This document shows, in pieces, positions 62,587 through 64,000 of a DNA stretch of 64,000 nt (positions are counted from its first letter, which is position 1; every line of letters begins with the position of its first letter). Both the position numbers and the translations under genes were made by a program. The stretch lies in the NCBI RefSeq assembly GCF_002902575.1, contig NZ_PPRD01000008.1, forward strand, positions 48,749 through 112,748, written 5' to 3'. The notes beneath the pieces were generated by a model. The model was given only the letters and a program-made list of their open reading frames with translations, was not told the DNA's origin and did not search any database. This DNA is from Staphylococcus croceilyticus (GTDB lineage: Bacteria > Bacillota > Bacilli > Staphylococcales > Staphylococcaceae).

Positions 62587-62917
62587 CTACGAAATAAAGC
62601 ATAAATCGCATTGATATATCCTATTTAGTTTTTCTTTCTTTAAGCTTTTATAGGCTATCTTGATGCGTTTAAGTCTTTAAATGTCCTTTACTTGTTGTTA
62701 GAAAAGCGTCAAAGTCTGCCACCTTAACGTTTGATTACTTAGAATATATCATTAAACCTAAAAATATTGTACCCTTTCTGTTAAAAATAAAATACTTTTT
62801 TATTTCATCTTTTTAATTATTAAAAACATATAAAATTATCATATTTTATTAGAGCAATAAAAAAAGTCTAGTTAGCCGAGTACATTTACTCTTTTAACTA
62901 GACGTTTTAATTTAGTA
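62587..62917 (-). promoter_or_regulatory. Capsule operon upstream region
   Basis: About 330 AT-rich bases without a gene. It must contain the capsule promoter; poly-T/poly-A tracts (around 62790-62820) and a TAGAATATATCAT segment near 62740 are the only suggestive parts. I see no clear operator. The right end holds the terminator of the EIIC-like gene. Confidence 0.4.
62866..62903 (-). terminator. Terminator of the last EIIC-like gene
   Basis: The stem GTCTAGTTA/TAACTAGAC with an inner GAGT/ACTC is followed on the minus strand by TTTTTTT. Confidence 0.85.
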
Positions 62918-63970
62918 TTATTGTTTGAAAATAAATACATCTGGACTGTACAATTTTAATACTTTTCCAAATAAGAAGTGGAAAAATAGTGCAGAAACCA
63001 ATGGCACCACTCCATAAGCAATAATGACTATTAACAAACTAGTCATTGTACTTGAATTTAAAAGTGCCATAGATTTAATAGGTCCTACTAAACCGATTAA
63101 ACCAAAACCTGCAGAGTCAGGTGAACCTTGAATGTTTAATAAACCTCCAACAAGACCTGAAACGGCTGCAGTACACACAATCGGTAACATAATAATCGGA
63201 TGTCGAATTAAATTAGGCATCATTACTTTAACGGCACCTAATAATACAGTAATCGGAATACCAATTTTGTTTACGCGCCAGCTACCAATCGTTAACATAA
63301 TCGCACTAGCAGCTACACCAACTGCAGCTGATCCCGCCGCTAAACCTGAAATTCCTATTGCAATTCCAATTCCTATAGCAGAAATTGGAGATACAATTAA
63401 TATTGAAAAGATGATTGCAATCAAAATTGTCATAATAATAGGTTGCATATTAGTCAAACTATTGACTAATTCACCCAATCCAACAGTAATTAACTTAGTA
63501 ATTGGTAATAATAAATAGCCTATCAGTCCTGCTAAACCGGCCCCAACAAGAGGGAGCGCAATCATATTTAAACTACCAAAACGGTTTTTAATTAATAGCA
63601 TAATTCCAACCGCAATCGCAGCAGTAATCATTGTGTTGATTAAATCTCCAATTCCAACAATCATCCATTTATGATCTGAAACTACAGCTGCACCAGAACC
63701 TACAAAAGCGGCTGCACCAGCTGATGCTACTTGAATTGGCGTCATTCCAAATTGCACTGCAATGAGTGCGCCAGTAAGAACTGGAATTGTATATTGAATG
63801 CCTTGAGTTACAAATGCAATCTTTAAGAAGAATTCATTGTATTGGCCTAAATATTTACAGAGCTCTCCTAGAATAGCATTGGGAATCATTCCCACCACGA
63901 TAGCTAATGCTACTCCATTTAATACATTAAATAAGAATGATCTGGGTGTAATTGTTTGTGTCTCGCCCAT
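62918..63970 (-). CDS. PTS_EIIC_2-family membrane protein (EIIC-like transporter)
   Basis: The 350-residue protein has about ten helices, beginning RSFLFNVLNGVALAIVVGMI, with AAAFVGSGAAVVSDHKWMIV and PISAIGIGIAIGISGLAAGS. It belongs to the same EIIC type 2 family as the gene at 54443. No EIIA/EIIB partner is visible. The start looks natural, but only about 11 genuine bases precede it before adapter sequence, so the ribosome-binding site is not in the window. Confidence 0.8.
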   Translation of the reverse strand: MGETQTITPRSFLFNVLNGVALAIVVGMIPNAILGELCKYLGQYNEFFLKIAFVTQGIQYTIPVLTGALIAVQFGMTPIQVASAGAAAFVGSGAAVVSDHKWMIVGIGDLINTMITAAIAVGIMLLIKNRFGSLNMIALPLVGAGLAGLIGYLLLPITKLITVGLGELVNSLTNMQPIIMTILIAIIFSILIVSPISAIGIGIAIGISGLAAGSAAVGVAASAIMLTIGSWRVNKIGIPITVLLGAVKVMMPNLIRHPIIMLPIVCTAAVSGLVGGLLNIQGSPDSAGFGLIGLVGPIKSMALLNSSTMTSLLIVIIAYGVVPLVSALFFHFLFGKVLKLYSPDVFIFKQ

Positions 63971-63981
63971 AATTCATATAC

Positions 63982-64000
63982 CTGTCTCTTATACACATCT
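63982..64000. other. Nextera/Tn5 mosaic-end adapter (sequencing artefact)
   Basis: The final 19 bases, CTGTCTCTTATACACATCT, are identical to the reverse complement of the Tn5 mosaic end used in Nextera libraries. They do not belong to the genome and mark an untrimmed contig end. Confidence 0.97.

Overview
The window is a low-GC Firmicute chromosome segment, almost certainly from a coagulase-negative Staphylococcus. The evidence is AT-rich codon use, strong Shine-Dalgarno sites, ArsB, MntABC, PanBCD, MepB and CapAB proteins of staphylococcal type, and a perfect staphylococcal Zur operator. A pentitol operon and an absence of S. aureus-specific genes hint at the haemolyticus/hominis/epidermidis side of the genus, but I cannot name the species. 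No insertion sequence, prophage, rRNA or CRISPR array is visible. The last 19 bases are a Nextera/Tn5 adapter, so the right edge is an assembly end.

Layout. 0.1-5.1 kb: an iron-type substrate-binding protein without a signal peptide, a DUF418 membrane protein, a sorbitol-type dehydrogenase with a long structured leader and a cre site, and an aldehyde dehydrogenase. 5.2-7.2 kb: an AT-rich two-gene islet (XRE/ImmA-IrrE metalloprotease protein plus unknown partner) that looks like a toxin-antitoxin or defence module. 7.4-10.9 kb: an FAD dehydrogenase and an ABC-class ATPase. 11.3-15.1 kb: a catabolite-controlled pentitol operon (FGGY kinase, polyol permease, SDR dehydrogenase). 15.3-22.3 kb: bacillithiol transferase-like DinB protein, acetoin/diacetyl reductase, a LysR/MFS divergon, an M20 peptidase and an orphan ArsB. 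22.5-28.2 kb: a Phd/YefM-RelE toxin-antitoxin pair, a membrane-anchored MutS-like ATPase, and DUF805, VanY-like and other lipoproteins. 28.4-31.6 kb: pantothenate genes panD-panC-panB divergent from panE.

31.8-39.5 kb: a WYL-type regulator, a lipoprotein, a secreted V8-like serine protease, a free-standing tRNA-Ser-like RNA gene, VOC, MBL-fold and nitroreductase proteins, and an amino-acid permease. 39.6-41.6 kb: an ABC ATPase remnant, then a patatin-like protein overlapping a 6-pyruvoyl-tetrahydropterin-synthase-like protein. 41.8-47.2 kb: a Zur-controlled operon in which a SAM methyltransferase is translationally coupled to a nickel/peptide-type ABC importer. 47.3-51.7 kb: brnQ and the manganese importer mntABC behind an MntR/SirR-type box. 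51.8-54.1 kb: a small ABC exporter and orphan MepB. 54.4-56.0 kb: a PTS_EIIC_2-type membrane protein and a DUF4870 protein. 56.1-62.6 kb: a compact seven-gene capsule/exopolysaccharide operon. A second PTS_EIIC_2-type protein closes the window.

Several regions serve metal homeostasis (Fur-like, Zur and MntR-type sites) and carbon control (two cre sites). The most unusual element is the tRNA-Ser-like gene at about 34.9 kb. It has its own promoter and terminator, an intact acceptor stem, G73 and a long variable arm. Its anticodon arm cannot form a normal seven-base loop, and its T stem has mismatches at the pairs that set EF-Tu affinity. That pattern would fit a serine carrier working outside translation, for example in cell-wall bridge synthesis, but it could also be a decaying pseudogene.
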